64,000 bases of DNA from Bigelowiella natans CCMP2755 (lineage: Eukaryota > Cercozoa > Chlorarachniophyceae). Both the position numbers and the translations under genes were made by a program. Under the pieces are notes generated by a model that saw only the letters and a program-made list of their open reading frames with translations, ran no database searches and had not been told where the DNA came from. The DNA lies in the NCBI GenBank assembly GCA_000320545.1, contig ADNK01001130.1, forward strand, positions 91,001 to 155,000, given 5' to 3'. This document shows, piece after piece, positions 1 to 11,400 of the stretch; within the stretch, counting starts at the first letter, position 1; each line of letters begins with the position of its first letter.

Positions 1-432
1 AGTCATTATGAGAATTGGGATGGTACTGAAACTGTTCAGATCAACAAATGAGACCATTAGTGTTCTAGCTCCTCGCAAATTAAAATCACAGCATCTACTG
101 CTAAATTACGTGTTTTTCTCCCCGTTTGGACAATTCCTCTCGAATTCCTTCGCCTACGAGTGAGAGCCTTGCATGTGTGCTTGTATACGTGCGTATGTAT
201 GTATGAATGTATTCATTTTTGAATGAATTGTGCTGTGTGTGTGTTTCCAGAGCGTGTGGGAGATCTTCATCGCCGACATATTTCTACCCAGGGATTTCCA
301 TAGCATATCCTGCTGGGACTCAGGAGCGCCGCGTACAAAGGATGCAAGATCCTTACATGTTACTGACGGTGGTGTTCAAAAATTAAATGATAGTGAGCAT
401 TGAATATAACGGATGATTATTCGAGACAAAAG

Positions 433-481
<49 letters not shown>

Positions 482-1566
482 ATGTGAGGAGATATCGATC
501 GCAATTCTCGCAAAACACATTATGCTCACCATCTTCTGCTTATCCTTTTTCTTCTTCTTCTTCTTCTTCTTCTTCTTCTTTGAATAAGGCACAATAGTAG
601 TATTACCTTCACTTAAATTGTGGTGAGTTGGAACCACCATAAGTGCATCACCTCCTTTATTTGCAAACCGAACCACCGATATTCTACTGTGGATTGAAGG
701 ATATCAAGATGATGGTGATGATGGATCAATGAGACACTGGAATTTTGCGTTAGTCGTCACATACGATGATCAGTGTAGAAGATGAATAAAGAGAATGTTA
801 ATAACGATGGGGTTCATCGCGTTTTCTGTTTTTAAACGTGTACTATTGTTGTTCTTGTAGTATCCACAGTTTTTACCCATTCTTTGAGTCAATGAATCCT
901 TCAAACGGTTTCCCATTGGAATGGAGGAATTTGAAATAATTCGTTCGGACTGCGGTGATGATGAATTATTGCGAGGAATTAGCCTATACGAGAGTATTCT
1001 CAGCTGCATTATGACATAGCTACTACTACTACTACTACTACGACTCCTATAACGACTCCTATAGAGCACACCACCTAGGACCATCTCGAATTTCTTGCTG
1101 GTTATTGATGCTTGTGTGAGAGAGTTGCATTCCCAGAAGTAACCCTTATAAGGCGCCTGTGAGAAGAAGAAGAAGAAGAAGAAGAAGAAGAAGAAGAAGA
1201 AGAGTGATGATGAAGAAGTCAGGAAGGAAGGAAGGAGGAAGATAGGAGTGTGAAGCAAAAAGGCCAAAGAAGAAGAAGAAGGAATGTAGAATCTTGAGAC
1301 GAGAGCTTTACCTTTTTTCCTTCAACTCTCTCTTCCTCCCTGTCTATGTCTATCTATCTTCTATCATATATTTTTATATATTTTTATTTATTTATTTATT
1401 TGTATACGTATTTATATATTTAATATAAGACTCTGTGTTATCACTATTGCATTAGAGGAAAACGATGGTCTCTGTGCAATCTAATTACCTTGGAGAGAAT
1501 AGAGTTGAAAAAGCTGCGAAAGTCCTTGTTCTCCACAAGGCTGGTGATGACATCTGACCACATCAG
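1..1566 (-). CDS. DUF6940-family protein, partial
   Basis: Five consecutive exons can be joined in frame: 1489-1566, 1075-1156, 877-949, 607-686 and 362 down to about 251, each with AG and GT borders. The joined protein carries blocks I associate from memory with DUF6940: LMWSDVITSLVENKDFRSFF, then YKGYFWECNS and FEMVL, then RFANKGGDALMVVP, then LASFVRGAPESQQDMLW. The family has no assigned biochemical function that I know of, so none is given. The last exon has no clean donor after HTLW; it either reads on to a TAG at 154-156 or splices to an exon off the left edge, so the C-terminus is unresolved. The N-terminal exon probably lies between 1600 and 2000 but could not be fixed. Introns hold AAG, TAC and TA microsatellites. 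The gene may continue upstream into the zinc-knuckle gene at 2116-3132. Confidence 0.72.
437..478. repeat. TA microsatellite
   Basis: About 21 TA units inside the DUF6940-gene intron between exons 607-686 and 362-251. Confidence 0.95.
1166..1202. repeat. AAG microsatellite
   Basis: About 12 AAG/GAA units, intronic to the DUF6940 gene; the minus strand gives a pyrimidine tract just upstream of an acceptor site. Confidence 0.95.
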
Positions 1567-1866
1567 CTGCAAAAGGAGATTACAACGATGACAAAAAACA
1601 ACGACAATTTCAGCAACAATAATTGGGATGTATATCCTTCCGAGAATGTTCTATTCTGCCATGGAAACAACCAAACCTTAGCGCCTTCTCTCGACAAAGA
1701 AATACGCAGCTTTGACCTTGACGGGTCCTGTGAGATTCAAGAATGATGGTGACTCTGCACATATGTAGACCACGCAAAACAACGAAGACAAGACGACTAT
1801 GCAGATTCATATTCGCAGAAGTAGCAGCAGCAGCATAAAGATAGGATATATATAGGGCAGACAGAC

Positions 1867-1898
<32 letters not shown>

Positions 1899-2115
1899 GT
1901 GTTACTCATTAAGTAGTAGTAGCAGTAGTAGTAGTGGTAATAGTTTTTAGCGGATATGATGATGAGGAGGAGCACCACCTCAAATTCTCCTTCTGCCTTG
2001 TAAGAACCCCCTTCGCACAGAAACTAGTCATGAATGAGAGGGTCATTCAATGATGATGATGATAAGGATGATAATGACGATGACAACGAATATGATTAGA
2101 CAATGAGTAATAATT

Positions 2116-2471
2116 TTATGTTCTCGGTGGTGAGAGAAGTTCCCTCACCATATCCTTTTTCTTCGTCTCCTTCTCCTCCTCCTCCTCCTCCTTTTGGTCG
2201 TTGTTAGCCTCCTTTTCTGGCAGACGTGCGGATTCCTGTGGGGAAACCATCGGAGTGGCTGGAGGTAGTGAACCCTGTGTTGGGGGAGCAGCAGCTGCTG
2301 CTTTAAGAGTCGGCTGCTGGGCTGTTGTTGTTTTTTTATAACAACTGAAAGCAGGGCCTGCTTTAGGCTTCGTCTTTCTGACTGTGATTGGCTTGTTCTT
2401 GCTCTTCTTTATTTTCCTCCAACATTGGACGCTGCAACTATAACAAGCCAAAGCACGCATAAGGACAAACA

Positions 2472-2513
<42 letters not shown>

Positions 2514-3132
2514 CGCAAAGAAAGAAATGAAGAAAGAAAGAAAGAAAGGGGCTAAATTCTTACTATGGCTGTGGCTTTGTGTAAGCTGGGTTTCCTTTCC
2601 CACACCAGGAACAAGTGAGAGCTGCTGTCGTCGTTGCTGTCCTTGAACTGTTGCAGACTCCTGTCGTTCTCGGTTGTGTCTCCTTCAAATCTGCACTTCC
2701 AGGCGTTGGCGTTTGTTTCTGTTTGGTTATCACCTTCTTAGTCGTAGGTGCTGTAATCGGTGCGTCCTTATCTATCTTCTGTGGGGTGGGAGTGGGTTTG
2801 GTGCCTACAGGAGCTGTCTTTGGAGGTAGTGAACCCTGTGCATTAGGCGTGGGTGCTGCAACCGTTGCCTTATCGGCTGCGTCCATATGCGGTTTCTTCT
2901 TTTCCAACGCTGCATCAGTTTTCACAACGTTATCGTGTGCTGTTGTGGTTGTGGCCTTTGTCGGGGTTTTCACTCCATCTTCATGTGTTTTTGGTTCCCC
3001 TTCATTAATTGAATTCTCTGGTGTGAATGTCAGCGGATCGTCTGCCCAGCATGGGATTTCTTCGTTTACTTGCGTTGAGGTAGGATTTCGTATATTATTA
3101 TCCATATTTGCGTCAGGAGATTGGTCCTCCAT
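2116..3132 (-). CDS. Zinc-knuckle protein with long disordered Thr/Pro/Ala-rich region
   Basis: Two exons, 3132-2564 and 2437-2116, flank a 126-base intron (2438-2563) that carries a CA microsatellite. Exon 1 begins MEDQSPDANMDNN and is about 170 residues of Thr, Pro, Ala and Lys-rich sequence predicted disordered. Joining the exons completes a four-cysteine motif across the splice junction: CSWCGKGNP before it and YCSVQCWRKIKK after it, that is C-x2-C-x13-C-x3-C, resembling a truncated MYND or HIT zinc finger. The phrase QGSLPP occurs once in each exon, suggesting an internal duplication. Exon 2 is Lys/Glu-rich and ends at TGA 2116, but a GTGAGG donor just after KKKDM (exon end 2149) could splice into the DUF6940 exons downstream. 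Function unknown. Confidence 0.6.
2474..2509. repeat. CA microsatellite
   Basis: About 18 CA units in the intron that splits the zinc-knuckle motif. Confidence 0.95.
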
Positions 3133-3675
3133 GATTCTTCCTCTTTATCGGAACCGCAAACAAAGAAAAAATAGATGATAATTTGGATAATCTGTTTGAC
3201 GCAATACAGGAATCAAGGCCATTTTAGGTTTCGTTTACCTCTCAACATCAACCAAATCCAGGTGGATGGTAACGAGGAACGAAATTCTTCCTTCAAGGGG
3301 ATGATGAAACTGTCCGACGTGTCCGAATATGTGTCCGAAGATTTTTTGTCTCTTTTCTTGAATCAATTATTTCTTTTCTAATTTTTTAATTTTTTCCATG
3401 TGTTCGACATCTTGTGAATGGAAATACTCGAGCAAAACAACCAATACAACAATTATAACCGATTTTTTAAATTTTTTATTGGATCACCTGCGCAAGGTGC
3501 GTGCAGTCCAGGAGATTTTGTGCTTTTTAACAGAATAATTGGATGTCGTATGCATGTAATAAAGGTTTTGGTTTCAGAAGAGCTACTAGTACCGGGATTG
3601 AGCTGCCTTCCTTCCTCACCCCTCTTCCATCCCCCATAGGCTTACACCATCCAAGAGCCGTCGCGTTTCGTCACC
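3133..3675. promoter_or_regulatory. Divergent intergenic region between zinc-knuckle gene and RPT4
   Basis: These bases separate two start codons pointing away from each other, so the promoters of both genes must lie here. I see T-rich tracts before RPT4 but no TATA box or operator I would defend. Short open frames here lack splice borders and protein-like composition. Confidence 0.4.
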
Positions 3676-5243
3676 ATGTCTGATGATCGTGCAGCAACAA
3701 TTGCTACGTACAGGAAGAAATTTCTTGAACACCGTGAGCTGGAGATCCAAGTCAAAAATCGTAAGACTTCCTAACGATCATTACAGCCAGCATGCACATC
3801 CTTACAATTGTCACATCTGTTTCAGTACGCTTGAAGATGAGAGACTTAAATCGTCAATATGAAAAGACAGAAGATGATCTAAAAGCGGTGCAGAACGTGG
3901 GGCAGATTATCGGAGAAGTGCTGAAGCAGCTTGATGAAGAAAGATGTAATACAAAATTCCAACATAATTCTTTTTCTTATCTTAACGTCATGTTCATCTG
4001 CAGTTATCGTGAAAGCATCTAGTGGTCCCAGGTATGTAGTTGGATGCAGAAACAAAATTGCAAAATCAAAGCTCAAGGCTGGATGTAGGGTCGCATTGGA
4101 CATGACCACACTCACAATCATGAGAATCTTGCCTCGTGAGGTTGATCCTATGGTGTACAATATGTTGAACGAGTCGCCTGGAACAATCACGTACGCTGAT
4201 ATTGGGGGAGTGAGTGAACAAATTCGGGAGCTTCGTGAAGTCATAGAGTTACCTCTCACAAATCCCGAATTGTTTCTCCGAGTTGGTATTAAGCCTCCCA
4301 AGGGTGTCCTACTATACGGCCCCCCTGGTACAGGGAAGACACTTCTCGCGCGTGCTCTAGCAAATAATATCGAAGCCAAGTTCCTGAAGGTTGTTGCAAG
4401 TGCGATAGTGGACAAATACATCGGAGAAAGTGCACGGATCATTAGAGAGATGTTTGGTAAGACCATCTTCCTGTTTTGCGCCAGAAATCTCCTTGAAACC
4501 CTGTCATCTATTCAGGTTACGCTCGAGATCATGAACCCTGTGTCATTTTTATGGATGAAGTGGATGCCATTGGTGGTCGCCGTTTTTCGGAAGGAACTAG
4601 TGCTGATCGAGAAATTCAAAGAACTCTAATGGAAGTAATATGAAGATAGTGGGATCACAAATTCCGTTTTAACTTTCTCTTTTTGCATCAGCTCCTTAAC
4701 CAGCTCGATGGATTTGAAGTCCTTGGGAAAGTCAAGATGATTATGGCTACTAATCGTCCCGATACACTCGATCCTGCCCTATTAAGGCCGGGACGACTTG
4801 ATCGAAAGATAGAAATCCCACTCCCAAACGAAAACGCACGTCAGGAAATCCTGAAGATTCACGCTTCGAAAATAAATAAAAGCGGAGACATAGGTAACTA
4901 TCCTATTGTGAATTTCAAGGATATTCACAAGTGAAGTTTGTTTCAGACACTACGTGTCATTTAAATGCCAAGTCTAAATAATTTCATTTTCAGATTATGA
5001 AGCAGTAGTAAAACTCACGGACAACTTCAACGGAGCAGATCTTCGAAACGTTTGTACAGAAGCAGGTTTGCTATGCTACTTCCTTATTTATTTCCTACAC
5101 TAAAACTAAAAGTTTACCTTACAGGCATGTTCGCAATACGAGCAACTCGAGAATATGTGGTAGAAGAGGACTTTATGAAAGCAGCACGCAAAATTGCAGC
5201 TGTGAAGAAACTCGAGGGAAAGCTTGAATACTCAAAAGTATAA
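3676..5243 (+). CDS. RPT4: 26S proteasome regulatory subunit RPT4 (PSMC6)
   Basis: AAA+ ATPase of the 19S regulatory particle base, which unfolds ubiquitinated proteins and feeds them into the 20S core. Seven exons fit exactly: 3676-3760, 3826-3945, 4004-4456, 4516-4634, 4692-4893, 4994-5065, 5125-5243. They total 1170 bases, 389 residues, the same length as human PSMC6. The start [20 protein letters not shown] matches the RPT4 N-terminal coiled coil. The OB region reads [12 protein letters not shown], Walker A is GPPGTGKT, Walker B is [12 protein letters not shown], the second region of homology includes [20 protein letters not shown], and the C-terminus reads [13 protein letters not shown], like RPT4 of other eukaryotes. 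Introns are 50-100 bases and free of microsatellites. All catalytic motifs are intact. Confidence 0.97.
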
Positions 5244-5855
5244 TTACATCTGCAGAAACTGTTAGATTGTACACGATACAGATTTAGAAGTGTTCGAAGA
5301 TTCAATATTAATATTCGACAAAATAACAATATGGTAAATCTGTCGTCTGTAACCATATCTAGCATATGCTAGCATGCTATGCAAGAATCTAGCTAGCTAG
5401 GAATCTAGAATGTCTGCATGACAATGTGCACATCATTTTGTGTCATCGCGCAGTTCTAGAGTTGCTAGCTAGCGATGGAGCTCACCTTTGATACATGCTA
5501 GCATGGCATACCGCGCGGACATCCCGTTCTGCGGCTAGGCTAATAGGGCACAGCTGACAGTGCGTGCTAGCTAGCTAGGCTGCTAGGTGTGTATAATGAT
5601 GATCATGATCGAAAGCCGCCGCGGCATGCACATCATCAGCTCGATTGGGATCAAGCAAACACCTAGCTACCACGCTATAGGATGCAAACTCTTTGCCATT
5701 GTGTTCAAAATGAACGAAGGTGTAGCACATGTGTTCGATCAGTTCACATGCAAGTGCATGGTGCTGAATGAAATTCTATGCTTAACCTTGCTTGCATCAC
5801 CTCGTGCGTGAGAGCTTACGCTATGATCTTTCGCAAAATATAGAGGGGACTCGAA
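5244..5855. other. CTAG/GCATGC-rich intergenic spacer
   Basis: The 3' ends of RPT4 and the kinase gene meet here. The stretch is dense in CTAG, GCTAGC and GCATGC words, for example CTAGCTAGCTAGGAATCTAG near 5388 and ACATGCTAGCATGG at 5493-5506. No coding exon with splice borders was found. Confidence 0.6.
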
Positions 5856-8206
5856 TCAAATTGAGTGGGATGGAGGCGGCTGCTGAATGTTGAGCTGCTG
5901 CACTTGTTCCTCCATCTCTCGAAAATTGTTAGCTAGAACGCTGTCGCGAAGTTCATCATCACGCACTTCTACATCTTCACGAGAATCCGAAGTCCCACTT
6001 TAGGTACACAACAATCATAGAAACATTTTCAGCACTAGACTGTCGATTTCAATGCGTAGTGTGGAATGTCATGCAAATTAATATTTCCTATGGATATTAG
6101 CTATACGCTGTCAATCCTGATCGGACGGTGTCGAAAGCCGAAGTGTTCATAGTTCTGTCATCATCACTCTGGGTATAACAAACACAAAAGTGATGACATT
6201 GAAACGAGATAGAATTCCTCCCTGCTATTCTTACAAAATCATCCTCGTCTTCGTCTTCGTCAGATTGCTTTGCCTCCCGCAGCAACTCAATGTCAGGTAA
6301 ACATTTCTTGACTAGAGATGCAAGAATCTGAAACAAAATCCAAAATTTCCAAACGTTTCAAACTCCATGACTGTGTGCCGTTCATTAACTTAGACAACTG
6401 AGGCATTGAAACCCAACATTCGAGGATCTCTTCATCTTTAAAATATGGATGTTGAAAGATCATTGCACCTCTTTTCCGGAAGCGTTTTTAATAAATGGGT
6501 GCTGCAACATGTCGCTTGCAGAGGGTCGTATCTGGTTCGAGGGATAGAATCAGAATCACACACATTACAGAATAAATAGTCAATGTTCAAAATGTGGAAC
6601 CTTATAATCCTTAATTAAGCATTTCGCAAGGAAATCGACAAATTCTGTAGGCCATATTTTAGGGTTCTGTGAAAAAAAAAAGATGAATGAATGTTGGAAA
6701 GATTAAAACTTGTGGAAAAAATACATAACAACCTTCAGAGTTGGGGGCGGTTGTTGAGGAATGAGGAATAAAGCTCGCATAGGATGTGCATGAGCAAGGG
6801 GAGGCCTACCGTCCGCACACTCTGAATATGATCGTGTGTGTGACCGTGTGAAATCCCGGACAATTATGTCAAGTTACCGATGCAAGTAATTCCCAGTGAC
6901 CAAATATCAGCAGTGTAATTGTAGCCAGAATGAGTGCGTTTTTTTGAATCCACAACCTAAAATAATGTGTACAAAAGTTTTGTGGAGGCGAGGATGAGGG
7001 GAAATCATTAATGAGCACTGACCTCTGGAGCCATCCAGTATGGTGTGCCGATCAGTGTTCGTGTTTTTGCAAGAGTGTTATCCAATCTCTTCGATACCCC
7101 AAAGTCTGCTAGCTTACATTCCCCTTTCTCTGTGAGGAGTAAATTTGCTGCCTGTTGTGATGCCAATGGCAAACATTCATGCTTTTGATTGTGAAATGTA
7201 ATGTGAAGGTAACCTTGACATCTCTATGGATAATCTTTTTCTTGTGTAGATATTCCAGTCCAAGGAGTGCATGTTTCGCACAAACCGCAATTTCTTTCCA
7301 TGTCAAGGTTAGTTGACAAATTTCCATCATGTCCATCACACTTCCACCAGCACAGTACCTATAGAATTTATGAGCTCATAACAAGTCTTCAATAGTCGGT
7401 AATCTAAAAAATGTACTCCATTGCAATCCAAAAGTGGCCATCGTACACAAAACTCGCTATGTAAGCCTAAAACATAATTGCTTCATCAAAACTGTATTGC
7501 AAGTATATTGACAGTCAAAAATGATGTACAGTGAGATAGTCGGACTTGCAGCCAGATAAGATCTGTAATTCTGCGAGAAGGTCTTTGTAGTCATCCTTTA
7601 CAATTGGTTGAGTATCAAATAACCGTTTATCAATAGATCTACATTTTTGTTCACCTTCGATATATCCATGATTTTTATAGCACATTCTTTGCCGTCCTTT
7701 TTCGAAGTTGCTTTCACAACGATCCCCTAGCCATACGAGAATTCTCAAACTTAGTTGAATGTCTATGGATAAGAAAAACACGAATTCGTTTAATGTTCAA
7801 TGCTCAATGTTCTCACATATGCCCCTTTTCCAAGTTTTTCTCCAGTCATCTCAAAATAATTTTCTGGATTGCCAAATGCATCCGGCCTTTCTGCTGATGG
7901 CTTCAACCTATCATCCTTTTCATTGTTAGTACTGGGAGCACCTTTTTTCAAGGAACTATTCTTCTTTGATGTGTTAATGGATCCTCCATCCCCTTCTTTG
8001 CGCTGTTCTTGCTTTTCCGACTGTGATTCAGGAGAAACACCAATTTCCCCTCGAGACTGCGAAGCTACTTTATTCTCTGCCTCTTGTTTATCCGTGGTCT
8101 TGTCCATCGTTGTGGAAGAGTCAATGCGTAAAACTTCGTTTGCACGAAGGGGGGTGGCGTGAAAATAATTTCGAAGTGCCGCCAACCAGCAAAAAACACA
8201 TCCCAT
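5856..8206 (-). CDS. STE20-family protein kinase, MST1/2 (Hippo)-like
   Basis: Serine/threonine kinase of the germinal-centre kinase II (MST/Hippo) group. Exons, read on the minus strand, give in order the Gly loop KLGKGAY, the Lys strand [11 protein letters not shown], the catalytic loop IIHRDVK, DFG in [11 protein letters not shown], the activation segment [13 protein letters not shown], subdomain [13 protein letters not shown], the MST-type [16 protein letters not shown], and subdomain [18 protein letters not shown]. These residues are those of an active kinase. After the domain comes an acidic linker [10 protein letters not shown], then [14 protein letters not shown] and a short helical tail [18 protein letters not shown] ending at TGA 5856. 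The tail sits where MST kinases have the SARAH dimerisation domain, but I cannot confirm that fold. The first ATG gives MGCVFC, compatible with N-terminal acylation; MDKTTDKQ (8107) is an alternative start. The start codon faces SEC6 across about 220 bases. Confidence 0.92.
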
Positions 8207-8425
8207 TCCTTTTATGCGTCAAGAGGATATCGTTGACGCAGAAAGGCAGTCTCAATTTTCGTTTTCTCACAGATGGTGCTGCGTCTATTTTATCACTTCA
8301 GGAAAGAAACGTAGGCAAATTTTCTCAAAAATATCATTGAACAGGTGCACAAAACTGGAAAAACCAAACTGTGAAGACTTCTTGCGACGATTTTGCCCTG
8401 CGACAAACTTATGATTCAAACGATA
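8207..8425. promoter_or_regulatory. Bidirectional promoter region, kinase/SEC6
   Basis: Only about 219 bases separate the kinase ATG (minus strand) from the SEC6 ATG (plus strand), so both core promoters must be inside or overlap the genes. No recognisable core element stands out. Confidence 0.5.
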
Positions 8426-11400
8426 ATGGCGGATGATGAACGCGATGATGACATTCGGATAGTTGAGGAGCTCGCATTGCTACTCGCAAGTAAAAACTAT
8501 GTTCATCCACCGAAAAAATTCAGTTCAATGCTCCTCGTCGTATTTACTGTTTAATGCTTATCGTTAGCTCCTGACCAACTTGAAAATCTCCCCCAGTACA
8601 AATCTCAATTTAGAGAAAAAATGGAGGTTCGAAACGAGATGTTACTGTTGTTATCGCATGTATCGAATAATTGTGTTGTACAGATCTCGGCTTCCAGCCT
8701 CCAAGGAACCTATGAAAGTTTTTTGGCGAATCGCATGTATTGCTTGTGGAACTTGGCGTTCATAATTTTATCGCACGCAATTGCTTGATTGATTGATTGT
8801 GACATTATGACAGAATTGCTTATGAACTAATGCCACGGACCAAGAAGCTTGTACGGCTTATTAACCACGATCTTACAAAGCTGTCTAAAGAATCTTCTCA
8901 GTGTTCAGCCCTCTTTAAGAATCGAGCTCATCAAGAAATTGTATTGTCCACAACTGTGTCACTATATCATTTATTGATAGGTTTTATTATTAGATCAATA
9001 GAATAAAAATCGTACGCAAGAACTTCCGGCGCGTTGAAATTCTTCAAAGAGAAGTCTCGGCAGTACCAGCAAAATTAAAGGCTGTACGTACAATATCTTT
9101 GCTCGATCGAATCATCAGGCGATAAAACCTTGGTCCGCAGGTAGAGGATATATTGGCTAGGATGGAAGGAGAACGTGTTCCCCTGCACGACAGAAAAATT
9201 AAAGTGAAAGACCTCTGCCATCACATAAAATGATTGACAGATAACACTAATAAGTACGTTCTTTGCAGGATGCATATCTAGACCTCAGGAGCTTAGTAGT
9301 ATTAAGAAATAAAATCTGGAAGGAAGGCCCAAAAACTTCGTCGGACGAATTTGCACAATTCAAAGATGATATGCGATCTACATTTGGCAAGATTGATGAT
9401 GTGATGTTTCTATATTACATAAAATTGCCTTCCATTAAATATTTATTGGCAACTTAGGCGGCAAGTCAACTAGAGAATGTTGTCCTCGAAAATGTAGAAG
9501 ACGGGCTAGACCTTTGTAGAGCGGTAAACTCCAACTTTCAATACACAGTAAATGTTAAAGACACGCGTTAAATAATTGTCTTAGGATCCAACCACTCTGA
9601 TCTACTCCATCGTAGTTATAGAAATGGAGGTAGTGGGAAAGGAATAACATTGAAATATGATAAAGAAAATTTGATAATGTGATAACTACTTCTCAGGACC
9701 GAGCAAAAAATAAAGTCTTCACTTGCAACCCAATGCACGAAATTGGGAATTCTGGAAGCGGCTCCGAAGATATTAAAATGCGCTTGAAAGCACTTAACAG
9801 AGTAAACTAATAGTATCTGGATTATATACTTTTATCTCATTATCGAATCTGTGGGCAGATCGAAGAGTCAATTGTCGAAACCTTTTATCAAGTCCTACAG
9901 GGGGATCCGAACAGGCTTACTGGACAATTAGTACCAGAGACTGGATCTACTCCAGACAAACGAAGCCGTCCCGTTTCGAAGCTTGGAAATGAAAATTTTA
10001 CTGAGAACTCTGGATTAAGCGCCTTCAAAGCCCAATCTATAGATCAGGTTAAGGCTACGGGTGTATTTGATTAAATTATTTAAAGGCATGATAGCGGCTG
10101 GAATTGTATATTTCTCGCCATTATTCAGGTATTGGCCTCTCTAGATAAACTTGTTGACGATCTCTATTTGGTGAAAGATGAAGTCTGTCCTTTATATCCA
10201 TCCGATTACAACATACTCTCGGTCTATGTGCATCGGTAGATAGATTTTCACGTCAATAACTGTTATTTATTGAAAGTCAATGCAATGTTATGTAGGTATA
10301 TAAAATATCTAAATGCAGATCTGTCCAGTAGACTATCCCATCCAGAAAAGCTGTCACAATCTGGTAAAATGATAATAACCTTTTTGCCGTTTGTAGATTG
10401 TAGATTTCATTTATTTTTAACAGACTTGTTGAGATGGTCATCTTGGATACAACGCTTTCGACAGCATGTAAAGACGCTAGGATTCGATCTACCAGGTGCC
10501 GTAATGCCATGTGATCACCACCATTGCGTAGCTGATAAAGCTGTTTTTGTACCATAGAGGAGCTTCAAGATTTGATACTCAAACTTGCTGGAGTTTATAA
10601 GGTTGAACGCCTACGTCTTTTTATAACTTAAAAAATGTGTAAATAAGTAATTTTAGATGAAATCATACGAACATCTCCTGTTACCTATCAACAACATTTT
10701 GGAAACTGAAAGGGAAGAAGAACCGGTAGAAACAGTTGATTGTTCGTTGATTCTGATTTGAGTTATAGTTTATGCATAGGTGGAAGATAAGAATGGATAT
10801 CCTAGAATGAGAGGCCCGCGGGATCTTTTTGGAATCCTTCATAATGTACAAGATTTCTGAACATAAGAAAAGTACTAACTAATTTCATTTTATGTTTAGC
10901 ATTGGGATAATGTACTTGCACAAAGCATGGGAGAAAAAATGAACTCTAAGGTCTTCACCATCCTTGAGATATCATCATGCAACGTTCCTCAAATTTAATT
11001 TTAGAAGTTTAAGATTATTTCGATTTAGGCAATCCTCGAGGTAGCAAAAACTTATGCAGGGACTCTCATATACGTTCAAAGAAATCATGTGAGATTTTGG
11101 GTATGTGAAGATGAAACTGAATATCCTTGTAGAAACTGACCTTGCAAAAACTGATTTCAAATTATTAACTTAGAAAACTCTGGTCTACAATGAAATCAAG
11201 GTTTGAAAAGTGACATCAAATACATTTTTGAACGGCAAGTGTTATTATTTCAATCCAGAATGACAAGGAACCTGAATTACATATTGTGGTTGATGGAAAA
11301 CCCAAAACCGAGCAACATGTTGCAGCCTGGATAAATGTAAATAAGAAAGATCTTAGATTCCAGTAAATCATTTACTCATCATCACTCTAATTGAAATGAT

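Noticed and set aside
383-676. Open frames encoding poly-Tyr/Ile and poly-Lys
   Set aside because: They are translations of the TA and AAG microsatellites; the real exons here are in another frame with splice borders.
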